Assembly: GCA_006535965.1 (NCBI GenBank)
Contig: QEAR01000004.1
Coordinates: forward strand, 186,001 to 250,000
DNA from: Spizellomyces sp. 'palustris'
Taxonomy: Eukaryota; Chytridiomycota; Chytridiomycetes; Spizellomycetales; Spizellomycetaceae
Direction of reading: 5' to 3'
Length of the DNA stretch: 64,000 nt
Positions 37,404-48,776 of the stretch are shown piece by piece; positions within the stretch are counted from its first letter, which is position 1; every line of letters starts with the position of its first letter. Under the pieces are notes generated by a model that did not search any database, had not been told where the DNA came from, and saw only the letters and a program-made list of their open reading frames with translations. The position numbers and the translations under genes are program-made.

Positions 37404-38965
37404 TTAATATGATTCCTCCTCCACGAACCCTTGCACTCGTCTCTGTCGTCGTATTATAGAATTTGAATCAGGTCTTCCTGTTGAGCTCGGACTAGATGGA
37501 ACACCTGCCCAGTCACCTACTATCAGCTCGCGTCCACTTGCAATGGGCATCATTGACATCAATACTTACCCATAATCGCAGGTCGTGAAGATCGATCCCA
37601 ATATGACTGTGTAGGGGAAGGTGAGGGCATAAATTGGTATTGATACGCGGGTCCGGGAGGAGCGTGCATGTGAATGGGAACTGGGTTCGGAGGTGAGGAA
37701 GCCCTCGCCTTGACTAGGTTGAAGGCAGTCGACGTTAAAAAGAGCGTGCCGAACAACAGAACTGTCCCAAAGGCCATGGTTTTATATGAAAGTGGTTCCA
37801 CAAGTTTGTTAAGGATTTCAGCGAGCGTTTCAGCACCGACTTTGAGTCTATTGATAGACCACAACTGCAATCAGCATCAGATTAGCACCAGCACAGTCTA
37901 ACAAGATTTACCTGCCAACTTCTTTCGGATCTCTTTGCATGCAAATTTCCCATTCCTGACACGCTTTCTGCATATACTGTACACGGGTTTTCGGGTCACA
38001 TCTGTTTTCGATGTAGTTCTTCGAACATTCCGCTACTTGATGAATAATTTCTATAATATAACATAGTGAGCCAAGGACATCGGAAACCGATAGACCAGCA
38101 AAAGTCATACCAACAGAGTACTCCTCCGCTTTCATCTCCAGGTCGTGACGCACAGTTAGGATAAATTGCACAATCATGTACAGCATGATGGCGATTATGA
38201 ACATCGAAAAGAACATTTGTATGTAACTAAAGGCACACGTTCGTTAAGTATCAATATTTGGTAGCCAGATAGAAGAGCGAGATTGAAACACACCCACTGA
38301 TCATGTAAGGCAAGAGAAGGGCTCGATGACTGAAACCTTCGCTTGGCTTTGACGTGGAACTATATCCAGTGAGGGCGCTTGCTTCCTCCCTCTTCTTGCG
38401 CTTCTTTGCATTCTGGAATATGATGCGCATCATATGAGGAATGACTCCCAAGCTGCCGCCATCCAATTATCTACAGATCTACATACCCCTTTGACTGGAA
38501 CATCTTCGTCTCCATCTGAATCGCTTCCACTGAAGCCGTCGGATCCACAGCGGTACTTCGGAGACCCGGTGTTCGCTCTACGTCGAGGGTGCAAGACACG
38601 GCGCTGGTCCTTCGGAGATCGTGACCCCACAGATGTTGACTGCAGTGGACTAGGGTCCAACGCGAACAAACTACCTACAGGTTTTGGCTTCAATGAGAAC
38701 CAGCGAAAAGGTGTTGGGATGAACAAGTTGTCCAAACTCGCCTGCAGTAACACAGTTCCCTTGTTCTCTTGAGGCGGCCGTCTCTTCGGGAGACGCTTTC
38801 TCGGCTGCTGAGGACACAGCTCGAAGCCACGGGGAGCCCTCACTTCCTGCAAACAAATTCGTACGTTCAAAGTCCATGGGTGTCGCTTTACCCCGGTACA
38901 TGGTTAGCCTCGATTCCCCAAAAAGAACCTCGGTGTTGGGACGGTGAGCGCGAAGCAACCTGCAT
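37404..38965 (-). CDS. BRL1: nuclear-envelope Brl1/Brr6 family protein
   Basis: The N-terminal half is disordered (FRWFSLKPKPVGSLFALDPS; an acidic GSDSDGDEDVP). Then come two membrane helices flanking a lumenal domain: QMFFSMFIIAIMLYMIVQFI, the Cys-containing domain QVAECSKNYIENRCDPKTRV and QEWEICMQRDP (four conserved cysteines, predicted disulfides), an amphipathic helix, and KTMAFGTVLLFGTLFLTSTA. The last exon ends RRQRRVQGFVEEESY at 37404. Brl1/Brr6 proteins remodel the nuclear envelope during nuclear pore assembly. The 5' end is tentative: ATG at 38965, a 22-residue first exon, and a 54-bp intron with a weak gtaccg donor make the frame continuous. It is head to head with Mago nashi (111 bp). 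Confidence 0.82.
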
Positions 38966-39076
38966 CTGTTGAGACTCCGCGTTGCGATTTCTATGGCAAC
39001 AAGGACTGCTTAGTTGTTGGCAGTTAACGCCTGCGAAAGCATCGCTCCAGCAGATATTCGCCCCTGGATTGACAAA

Positions 39077-39795
39077 ATGGCTACGGGAGAAGAAGAGCTT
39101 TATGTTCGATATTAGTAAGCTTTCTCTCTTCTGCGTATGTCATTACGTCCATAAAGTAGATCTGACATCGCGATTCACTCTCGCACCAGCGTCGGCCACA
39201 TTGGCAAGTTTGGACATGAGTTCCTCGAGTTCGAGTTTAGGCCGGACGGCAAACTACGATATGCCAACTCCTCAAACTACAAAAACGACACTTTAATCCG
39301 AAAGGAGGTGTACATTAGCCCATCGCTCATTCAGGAGTTGAAGAGAATAGTTACCGACAGTGAGATCCTAAAGTGCGTGTTGAGGAGATCTTGGGAAAGG
39401 GCCCTCGTCGCTGGGTGCATATGATAGATTGGGTTGTTGACATTCCGGTGTTCTGTTGCGATTTAGGGAGGACGACAAATTGTGGCCTGTTCCGGACCGG
39501 GTTGGACGACAGGAGCTTGAGATCGTGATGGGCAAAGAACACATATCATTCACCGTGAGTATTTGACCCTGCAATTGTTCGGATAACGCTTGCGGGTTTT
39601 TCACGTCTGGCGTATTGAAGGACATTCTGATTCTCATCTGTTACCTTTGGTCAGACGGCAAAGATCGGCTCCCTCGTAGATGTTCAAGAAAGCAAGGACC
39701 CCGAAGGGCTGCGGGTGTTCTACTACCTAATCCAGGATCTGAAATGCTTGGTCTTCTCACTGATCTCGCTACACTTTAAGATTAAACCCATTTAA
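39077..39795 (+). CDS. MAGOH: Mago nashi (exon junction complex core)
   Basis: Starts [12 protein letters not shown], then an intron, [40 protein letters not shown], an intron, [20 protein letters not shown], an intron, and [20 protein letters not shown] ending HFKIKPI at 39795. Nearly every position agrees with the highly conserved eukaryotic protein (about 147 residues). Mago pairs with Y14/RBM8A and locks eIF4A3 onto spliced mRNA 20-24 nt upstream of exon junctions. It fits the intron-rich gene structure seen throughout the window. Confidence 0.96.
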
Positions 39796-40682
39796 TGGTT
39801 TGGAATTCGCTGGCTTCTGCTCAACTGTTCCCGAGGGGGATTGTATGTATTCATCCTATGAGATGTGGGGGGAAAGTATAAATAAATCTTTGTGACTTAA
39901 CTTGCGCGCAACGACTCCTGTAGTCGCAGACATACCACTATGCATGTGGTTATCGCATAATACCGTTTCTTTGTTGGTAGTATTCCTGTGATGGCAATGA
40001 GCAGTTTGGAATATTGGACAATTCACCAATATGGATTCGAACCACTTGGGTCTGGTGACAACGAGCCCGGATAGAGCTAACTAATTACTAGGCCTAATTA
40101 CACATGCACATTACAGTTGTTCTAGCGGTAACTAGCGCCCACTACCACGAGAGAAATCCTACTAGGCCAGGTTCTGAAGCTTGTTTTGGTCGGAGGAAGT
40201 TCAGATAGTAGTAAACCAGAATTTGACAGAACAAATAAGCATGTTACAAAGACATACCTGCGATCGCATCAGCATAGTAGTAGTAGCATTGCAAGGCAGT
40301 CCTTGCTCATTGTTATTGTCGGGAGGGCGAGGTCCTCGGCACCAGAGCTGCATCCTCATGATTGACTTGCTTGCGGCGAGTTGAGGGTAAACGAACAAGA
40401 GGTGAGGGGAGAATGAGAATGGGGGTTTATATAGAAAAGTGAGTGCCGCAGGACAAGGTTCCAGTCATCAGATGGCCGCAAAGGTAATAATTGTAACCAT
40501 GGACTTTATTGTTTATCTTCATGATGATGATTTAAAGCAATGTACACTATAACATGGTTAATCCGGATTAATCCGCTGATTAGAACGAAACACTCAATCG
40601 CGTCTTTGCCTTTGCGGCCATCTTCCACCTTGCGTCGAGAGTGAACCCTACCCCGTCCCGCGTTTTCTATTAGCACGGCAAC
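39796..40682. other. intergenic region upstream of CAPZA
   Basis: 887 bp without a convincing gene. It contains a tRNA B-box-like GGTTCGAATCC on the minus strand (40033-40043) that does not fold into a tRNA by eye. It also contains a perfect 14-bp palindrome, TTAATCCGGATTAA (40558-40571), 112 bp upstream of the capping protein start. Confidence 0.45.
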
Positions 40683-41945
40683 ATGTCGGAACTGAGCAAC
40701 GATGCGAAATTGAACATTGTGTCAGGTTTTCTGCTGGACAGTCCACCTGGAGAAATAAACGATGTTTTCAACGGTAAGAGCATGCTGGTGGTTGTACGCT
40801 GGTTCGCACCCGGCGCTGAGGTACTCCTACACTGGATATAGACGTGCGAGTGTTAGTAGATGATGAATCTCTACTGGAAAATGGAGTAGCAGGCATATTT
40901 GAAGAATACAACCTGGAGCAGTTCATTACCGTGACTCCTCCTGGGAAGAAACACCAGGTGGCTAAAGACCGTCACTGCAGACAGTCCTACTACGACGACT
41001 GATGATATTCTGCAATAACTAGGTCATTTTGTCAAAGTACGGAAAAGTGGATGAAACTCGGTATCTGGACCCTCGGTCATCCCAAACCTTTTACGTTGAC
41101 CATATCCGGCAGGTGAAACAGCGTCTGGGGGCAGCACTTGTTCTGTTTCGATGGGTCTAAATGGTGCATATGTAGACAACGTCTGATGCCGAAGAGGTAG
41201 AGCGTAATGCTGAGACAGAACCTTACAGGTATGTTCTCTGCTTGGGATAGTTATGACATGCTTGCAGCTCATCGGCTATTGTAGAGACGCTTTGGATCAG
41301 GCCGCCGCCAAGTACATTGCAGAACATTATCCAAACGGGGTGGCAACTGTTTTTGATGGAAATGAACTTGTCCTGCAAATTGTGGACAACAAATACAATC
41401 CGGACAACTTCTGGTTGGTAGATGATAGCAGATATGACACGAACTCGAGGAATTGGCTCAAGCAATTTATTAGGAATGGGCGATGGCGGTCGATTTGGAC
41501 CACACAAATTGGTTCAAGCGAAGTGAAGGGACTCGTAAGGGTGAACGTCCATTACTACGAGGATGGAAATGTGCAACTCACGGCGTCAAAGGACTTGACC
41601 GTAAACATTGGATCGTCCTCAGTACGTGTACCACATATGACTATAGAATATTTCAATTTCATCTAATGTTTATCTGTAGGACCCGCGAGCATTTGCCACG
41701 GCTGCGATCAAACAAATTGCTAAAGCCGAAGCTGATTTTCAACATGCGTTAAGCGACAAGCTTGCCGATCTCTCCGAAGGTATCTTCAAAGGATTGCGGC
41801 GAGCATTGCCCATAACGCGTAACAAGATCAATTGGGATTCTATTGCCACCTGTAAGTGCTCGGTTGACTTCGCTGCTTGGGCAGAGCTTGTCTGACCTCG
41901 CTTAATTCTGTAGATAAAATTGGATCAGAGCTATCTTCTAAATAG
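40683..41945 (+). CDS. CAPZA: F-actin capping protein subunit alpha
   Basis: Starts MSELSNDAKLNIVSGFLLDS, with short introns. Landmarks are PPGEINDVFN, an exon with IFEEYNLEQFITVTPPGKKH, one with SSQTFYVDHIRQ, and DQAAAKYIAEHYPNGVATVF. Next come NGRWRSIWTTQIGSSEVKGL (the conserved G-x-W-R-S motif) and VNVHYYEDGNVQLTASKDL, the final C-terminal helix exon FATAAIKQIAKAEADFQHAL, and INWDSIATYK. Together with the beta subunit it caps actin filament barbed ends. Length (roughly 270 residues) and order fit the family. It ends at 41945, 385 bp before translin on the same strand. Confidence 0.93.
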
Positions 41946-42330
41946 AGTTTCCCTCACTGTAATATGTTGTCGTGATAAAATACCCTGCTGTAAATGACAT
42001 CGTTGGAAGACGGACTTTAATGATGCCTGCGCGAATATTTCTCTAACTTGGGCGACATCCAAAATAAGTATGTCATCAACGGGAAGAAGGAAAAAAAGTT
42101 CTTGCCGCTTCAATCCTCTTTGCATCCTCTAATCGCTTTCATAAGACACGCATAGCGCTTTGCCGGTGCCAGGTGCTCGTTTTCAACTCTTCCCTTTTGT
42201 CGTCAGCAACACGCCCTGAGCGTTGGCCTCAACAGGCGTCACGTAAGCGTGGAGGACTGTGCCACTTAACAGGCCACTTGCTGCTCACAAACTTCGTGCA
42301 CTGATCTTCCCTGATCCACATGTTCCCACC
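41946..42330. other. intergenic region between CAPZA and translin
   Basis: 385 bp. It holds the 3' flank of CAPZA and the presumed translin promoter. No gene or clear motif seen. Confidence 0.4.
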
Positions 42331-43681
42331 ATGGCTGACTTGCACTTTTTTGAAAGCATTCAGCGGTCATTAGAGACGGAAACAGAGCTTCGCGAAGTGT
42401 GTGCCATGTGAACGCGCTTACTCCAGCGGATAGATGCACTTAATGCCTAACAATGGTTCGCCTTGTCATTAGAATATCCGCACCGCTGTACGAGACCTGG
42501 AGCGAACATGTCGAACTGTCGGTGGGTATCAGTTGCATGTGAGAGATGCTTGCTATGTAGAGGACAAAGATATGCCGCAGTTACCGTATGTGAATTCCAA
42601 ACCGTTCAGCTTGGAATTACACCAAACTGGTTATGAAGGCGAACATATTTTTGTCTTGTTAATACAATCAATTGTTGGGCTTCCTGCTATAGCGGCTATT
42701 TTGAGTCAAGTCCACTCTGCGACCACCGATTCAGGTTGGTTAATGTATAGGCTTATAGGTCCGTCCTACTATACTTCCACCTACACTTTTCCTTTTGAGG
42801 TGTCGCCCAGCAGGTCGCTACCGCACTTGACCGCTTTGCAAATATCCGAGCCGATATTCAGAATGTTGCTAAACTTGTGCCGCATGAGCAATACTATCGG
42901 TTCGTATGAGTAGTGCGAGACATCTTCTCCTAAAGCTTACAACTTCCGTTGCAGATATAACGGCATGTTTATGTTCACGTTGCAACAAGGTATGCCGCAT
43001 GAATACTCACGCTTGCCAGTCTTAATCCTAACTCAAAATGAAAGCGATTTTTTTGGCGGCTTATATTGTATACCTTCAAACGGAGAAGTTATTGACTGTT
43101 CCCCAAGTGGAGGAGATGCTTGGAGGTTTGGCCGCGACTCTTGCTTGGCTCAAGCTTATGGCAACGCTAATATGTGAAGAACAGTGGAGGTTAGTCTACG
43201 TGGCACTAGTCCGACTTTCCATATTGGGATCGAGGACTACTTGCATGGTCTTGTATCAATTACGGGAGAACTGGTGAGGACAATATTTGATTGACCTGCT
43301 ATATCGCCGTCACTGAGGCGCGTTTTCGTTCCAGTCGCGATTAGCAGTCAATTGCGTAACACATGGTGACTATTCAAGACCCTTGCGGTACGCTTTCAAG
43401 GTCCTCCAGTTTGTAGATTACGCATTGACGCAGACTTCCCCAGGATATCAAAGTTTGTAGGGGATCTCTATTCTGGGTTCCAATTGTTGAACCTAAAAAA
43501 CGATGCTTTACGAAAGAGATTCGATAGCATCAAATACGACGTTAAAAAGATTGAGGAGGTACGGTGGCTAAGTCGCCTACTAGTGGTGCTGTCGCGTCAT
43601 CGATACTGATATGCAACCTAGGTGGTTTACGATATATCAGTTAGGGGTCTTGCTGGGAACCAAACCGCAGTGAAACGTTGA
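42331..43681 (+). CDS. TSN: translin (C3PO nuclease complex subunit)
   Basis: Starts MADLHFFESIQRSLETETEL, then NIRTAVRDLERTCRTV. Later exons give VATALDRFANIRADIQNVAK-like sequence with VPHEQYYRYNGMFMFTLQQ, and AYIVYLQTEKLLTVPQVEEM. Then come GIEDYLHGLVSITGEL, SRLAVNCVTHGDYSRPL, FVGDLYSGFQLLNLKNDALR and RFDSIKYDVKKIEEVVYDIS, ending NQTAVKR. This follows human translin closely, including the H-GDYSRPL and LLNLKND-LRKR-D-KYDVKK blocks. Translin forms octamers that bind single-stranded nucleic acid and, with TRAX, cleave RNA (tRNA and siRNA processing). The TRAX partner is not in this window. Exon boundaries between the blocks are approximate. Confidence 0.93.
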
Positions 43682-45692
43682 TATAGTCGCTGTTGCAGAG
43701 TTAGTTCCATACCGTAGAACATATGGAGTGTTCTGATTACAGCAGAGTATTGAAAGGAAACTTCTGCGTTTGTGCGCTCAGACATCGAATTTTCCTCCGC
43801 AACAGCGCATCAGTATTGTATTATAGTACTGATTGGTGGCATTCATACACACCATAGGAACGCGCTCTCAGCCACAACTCCCACCGCTGCTGCCTTTCTA
43901 TTGAACGGGCTGTCATCCGCTATCGTTTCGTTCCATATTTCCCGTCAAAATACTATATCTATTCCATCTTGCACCGCCTTCCCTCGATCAGTAGGTCGAA
44001 GTTCGCTAAATGAGCACTGTAGGGTAGCACCCCCGAGCATTTCAGATCCAGATGGCTATTGTGATGGGCGCAACCCGAGGTGAGAAGAGATGCAGAGATG
44101 GTAGAGGTGTCCTTGCCAACGCGCCTTGAAGGCGGGCAAATCAGCATATCCCCTTTCATTCCTGCACTGGACCTGAATATCATTTGACTTGAAGGTAGAA
44201 GCTCTATTTTTTGTCGATGACAGTTGGTAATAGCTTCTAGCTGGTGTATCGTCCACATTTGCAGCACCAGTTAGGTGGCTGTTATTGGTTGGACGCCGTT
44301 ATACGGACATGTATTACATGGCGCTGTATACAGCAGCCTCGCAAACCTTAACGGGGATAGTATGTGGATGACCGGGAATCTATGAAAGGGGGAGCGATTT
44401 TGTTTTCCAGCTCCTGTAACAGGGTTGTCGCGTAAACATCCTGTGTTTGTGACAAAAGTGCAGCTTGTTATTTCATTCAATAAACTACACAGTTCTACGG
44501 AAGTTTCAAGCATTAAACAAACAGCATACCAAAATCTGAACACTTATCAATCTGAGATACAAGTCAAAACATCTGGACAAGGAAATCGCGTAGCTAAGCC
44601 ACCTGAACCTGTCGGCGACTACACTGCAATAGGTTGATTTTCTCATCGGCTTGGTCTGGACAGGACATATTCCATTTTCCTGTCAGTGGATGTATCTAGT
44701 ATACTCATAGGATCAGAGCCTCTTATTCCATGTCGGCAAACAGGCCGTCGGAGAATCTGGGGGGCGTTTTGCGACTCGTATAAATTTGCATTTCCATTTT
44801 TTTCTTGGGTGAGTGGGCATTAGACGAATATTTGGAAACATCTAGTCTCAGCGACGTGGAAATAGATTGCGGCATATCTATTTTCTATACGGTCGTGCAT
44901 TAAGTCATTTGCTGGACTCTGGGCCTCAATCTACCTCTTTGTGGTTTGGCCGAAAGGAAGTAGGGTTAGGGTTAGGGTTAGGGTTAGGGATTGATGCTCC
45001 AATGTGCTTTTACAGCCTGAAAACAATCACTTCTGAAATCGACTATTTCCTCAGAGTATTTGCTGGCATATAAGGACTGGCAGACAAATTTGTAAAAGCA
45101 TGCAAATAAGGTCACCACATTTGATAGGTCATGGTAGAAAATGTTCGATTCTTCTGGCCGGAGAACGTTACAAGGGATAGCTGTCTTAGGCCAGGCTTCA
45201 TCAGAGATAGTTGAGTTTACCCGCTCTGAGACGTACTCGAGGTGGCGTTTCAGTAGGACATATGACGATCAAGAGACACGAGATGGTGAGCCGAGTTATT
45301 GAGGGAACTGTCAGAAATACATCGTCTAGCGGCACAAATGCGCGTAATCCTCAAATCTCCAATATGACCTGCGACAGCTTAGCAACTACATGATATACTG
45401 GAGATAGCCGCCCACTTAGGGCGAGGAGTGCCATGCGGGGGCCCAATGCAGCCCCGACTGCTCAGTTCCCATGGGACGTTTGAGGGAATTTTGATTGGAT
45501 TCGCGGGGGCAAAACGTCACTTGAACGTTCGGGAACGTGCGCGGGTACGGGGCGTTATCCAGCGATTCCGTCTCGTGAACGCAGCTACTGCAGGTATCTG
45601 AAAACGGGGTGGGCGTCGACGAATGAATATCTTTCTACGACGTCAAAATTTGATGTTTCTGGCAATGAAGACGAAGGATGATTAGGTGGATT
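43682..45692. other. 2-kb gene-poor region
   Basis: The longest stretch here without a supported gene. Frames at about 43772-44083 (+), 43959-44267 (-), 44271-44543 (-) and 44425-44637 (+) have no domains and mediocre composition. A GC-rich, inverted-repeat-like patch occurs at about 45420-45560 (for example GAACGTTCGGGAACG near 45522). A telomere-like array lies inside and is listed separately. Confidence 0.45.
44961..44989 (+). repeat. short interstitial telomeric repeat (TTAGGG)n
   Basis: TAGGG followed by four perfect TTAGGG units, then GATTG. TTAGGG is the telomere repeat of most fungi. It sits inside a gene-poor 2-kb stretch, not at a sequence end. It could be an old break-repair scar, or a telobox bound by Tbf1/TRF-like factors. 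Confidence 0.9.
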
Positions 45693-47694
45693 TCATCGAC
45701 GGAATATGTCTTCGACTTTCGCGACGCATACCGTAACACACGGCATTGAGCAATACCGAAATTGCAGCTTTTCAAAAGGTGTGATCCCCACCAAGGACTT
45801 GCCGCATGCCCCACACTGATTTTGCATCACTCTTAGGCGAGCTTCTGCAGCCAAAGCTCTTTTCTCCCTGTCCAACCTTGCTCGCCGTTCGGGTGTCATC
45901 CCGATGGCTTCTCTCTCGGATTTTGTGAGTTTTGACAGAGCCGCTTTCTTTGACGATGGAGCAGGAACCGGAGCCGGCTCCGGAGCGGGAGCCGCAGCCT
46001 CTTTAGAAGATTTATAGGCCTTTTGTTTTTCTTTCTGTTTCTTCTTCTTCTCTTTCTCTTTCTCCTTTTGCTGTTGCTCCATCTCTGGAGTGAGAGGGCC
46101 CGGAACATGCGCCTGCTTCCAGTCCCACATATCGGGCTGGGAGGCAACAAAGCGACGGAAAGTATCACGCGTATCTTTGCTCTGCGCTACATCGTAGGGC
46201 TTTAGATTGCGCTTTTCACTGCCCATAGTAGGATCGGCGCCCAAAGAGAGAAGGACGTCCACCATTTCGGAGCAGCCATTCGTAGCCGCTAAGTGTAAAA
46301 GGCTAGTCCCGACGTCGTCGGGCAAGCGCGTATTCACGTTCAAGCCTTCATTTGCTTTTAGATGAGACTGAAATAGCTCTAGCTTCCCTCGCTTGCAAAA
46401 GTCGGCAAGCTTCAATAAGAGTGGATCGATGGCAGCCATCGTCTCGTTGCCTTTGACAGCCTCCGGCGATACTGACTTTGGGCGTGGTTTTGGACGCAGT
46501 GCTTCGCTTTGAACTTTTGCGTCTACATCAGGTATTTCCGGAAGCCGCTCAATTCGTATCGTAGAGAGCTCCTTGAAGCATCTCATCAATTCAGTGAACG
46601 TGGGCCGACGAGTGGTAAAGGGAAAAGAGCGGATGCGGTCATGCTCTGCGTCCAGTGGTCCACCGTCGAAGAAAAGAACTCTCCTGCTGGCAGCTGGCGC
46701 ACGGATGAAGATTAGATCACTTGTCAACAGGTAATTTTTCCACTCCACTAGTAGATCACGAATTTCTTTCTAAAACCGCAAGAGAATGGTGTCATGCCCG
46801 ACTCCATCACTATTTGACGAGTATTAATAATATGTATAGAGTAGAACTGGTACCTGAAGGGCTTGTTCGTTGTACCGTCTCAGACCTGCACCTGCTGAAT
46901 TCGCTTTCCCCTTTGCTTGGTCGTTGCTATATCCGACCAATCTTAATTAAAAATCCCGATGGAGTCGCAAGAAAAAGTAAGCACCTGCTTTGAGCACCGC
47001 CCTGCTTTCTTCGCGTGGTATATCGATGAAACGTCTTGTGGACAATGGCGGTTCCATCTTTGCAATTGACTACAGTCCCGGCAAAATGTCCGGCGGCCAA
47101 CATAAGGAGAGTCCAATGGGCGGGCTGCTGTGACCTTTGATACTTTCGCAAGCGTTCAACAATCAAAGCAGCGTTGTCGGTTCGTTTCATGTCACGTTTT
47201 GAGGATGAGAAGATTTGTTTATAAACAAGAAGGCACTCCTCATTCCCGAGCGGCAACATGACAAACGGAGAGTCTGGCATAGAGCGCGCTTTAATCATGT
47301 CGGGATGTGTAGGTCTATCCTCTTCGTCATCCTCTTCATCACTGGCTTCGATACTGCTTACTTCTGTAAGGTCTTCAAACTCCTCCTCAGACACTGGCCC
47401 TTGGCCGCGAACCTTTCTTTTGATATTATATCGATGCCAGTCACTTTTGTAATGTGCTCGCATCTCTTCTGAAGACGGAAACTGAAGTCCACCGCAAGTA
47501 CTGCATCCGGAGGTGGAAGTTGGCTGGAAGCAAGGTTGTTCGGTATTCGGGACTGACGGTAGAGATGAGACGTCGGGCAGACCTTCCACAACCAGGGTGT
47601 TGGTATTTTCAGTAACAGACGCTAGGATGTCGCTCGGCAGTGCAAAGAGCTGGAAGCATTTTGAATTCTCTGGGTTACGTCTTTGAGTAGACAT
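45693..47694 (-). CDS. VMS1: Vms1/ANKZF1 peptidyl-tRNA hydrolase (ribosome quality control)
   Basis: ATG at 47694. A Ser-rich N-terminus precedes a C2H2 zinc finger (CSTCGGLQFPSSEEMRAHYK, then SDWH). The VLRF1 domain (an eRF1-like fold) follows, with HWTLLMLAAGHFAGTVVNCK and the catalytic-loop Gln in RRKQGGAQS. After one or more introns (about 46750-46985) come EIRDLLVEWKNYLLTSDLIF and RVLFFDGGPLD. Then ankyrin repeats (TSLLHLAATNGCSEMVDVLL), a Lys/Glu/Gln-rich helix with an Ala/Pro linker, and a C-terminal zinc-finger-like CGACGKSLVGITPFEKLQFR with CSMPC. Vms1 releases nascent chains from stalled 60S subunits and binds Cdc48 through its C-terminus. The exon or exons at the central junction were not resolved. 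Confidence 0.9.
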
Positions 47695-47821
47695 GGCGAA
47701 ACCAAAAGGTCGACAAGGTTGAGATCTTGCCCAAGATCGAATATATCCCAGAACCTTCGTGGCGCAGCCACTATGGATTTGCTTGGGTGACTTGCCAGTT
47801 CTATTCCAAGCTTGAGAACAA

Positions 47822-48643
47822 ATGGCATCTCAAGGACCACCGCCTCCACAGCAGCAAAGCTTTCGGCTAGCGGTAATATGTGCCAGCAACCAAAATCGGA
47901 GTATGGAGGCGCACAACGTACTGCAGTATGTCCTGGAATTTGGGGCCATTGTGGTTGGAGAAAACTGACTCAACATCAGCATGCTCTGTCCATAGGAAAG
48001 CTGGATACGTACTCTCATCATACGGAACGGGAAGCGCTGTGCGGCTTCCTGGGCCCGCTGCTGATAGGCCCAATATATACCCTTTCGGGGTTCCGTATAA
48101 TGACATCTTTAACGACTTGCTGAAGAAAGATCCGCAACTGTAAGTCCCCATTGCTTGCAACATTTGGGGGCTGACAATCTGATTTCCACTATCGATCTTT
48201 AAAGTTACAAAGCGAACGGTCTCCTGCCAATGTTAGACAGAAATAGAAGAATAAAGCGCGCACCGGAAAGGTTCCAGGAAGCTCGGGACGTTTTCGATGT
48301 AATAATATCTTGTGAGGAACGATGTTTCGATTCTGCCTGCGAGGGTATGTATGGATACGGATTAGACAATATGTGATGTTCAGCCCTATCGACGAGCAGC
48401 GTTCTGATACGAGACCTCACAGATCTGGACAACCGACCTTCAGAGTTGAATCGCCCAGTACACCTACTGAACATCGAGATCAAAGATAATCATGAAGAAG
48501 CTGCAGTTGGCGGCCAGCTGATACTGCAACTAGTGAACATGATAGCACAGTCCAAGGACCGAGATGCGGAAATGGACATGATTCTGGATGATTTTGCCGC
48601 GCGAACTAATGCGCAGGTTCTCCATACAGTATCCTTTTATTAA
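47822..48643 (+). CDS. SSU72: Ssu72 RNA polymerase II CTD phosphatase
   Basis: ATG at 47822 with a Pro/Gln-rich start, then the low-molecular-weight-phosphatase P-loop CASNQNRS (CX5R) in [19 protein letters not shown]. Spliced exons give [20 protein letters not shown], then [55 protein letters not shown] and [20 protein letters not shown], ending LHTVSFY at 48643. Ssu72 removes Ser5 and Ser7 phosphates from the Pol II tail during 3'-end processing and termination. The match is close along its whole length. It is head to head with VMS1 (127 bp between starts). Confidence 0.95.
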
Positions 48644-48776
48644 TGTTATATGATCGAAAAACCGGGTGTTGCAAATCTCTGCTTAAACGACGGAGGAAAA
48701 GGGAGGGAGCTATGATGCCTCAATAAATGTAATATAGTCTACCTGCACTGTCATCTGTGCGACGGCAAGCGCGATT

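Noticed and set aside
40015-40110. tRNA-like B-box (GGTTCGAATCC on the minus strand) with an A-box-like TAGCTC upstream
   Set aside because: The acceptor stem, anticodon stem and D-arm do not pair when folded by eye, so it is not called a tRNA; a covariance-model scan would decide.
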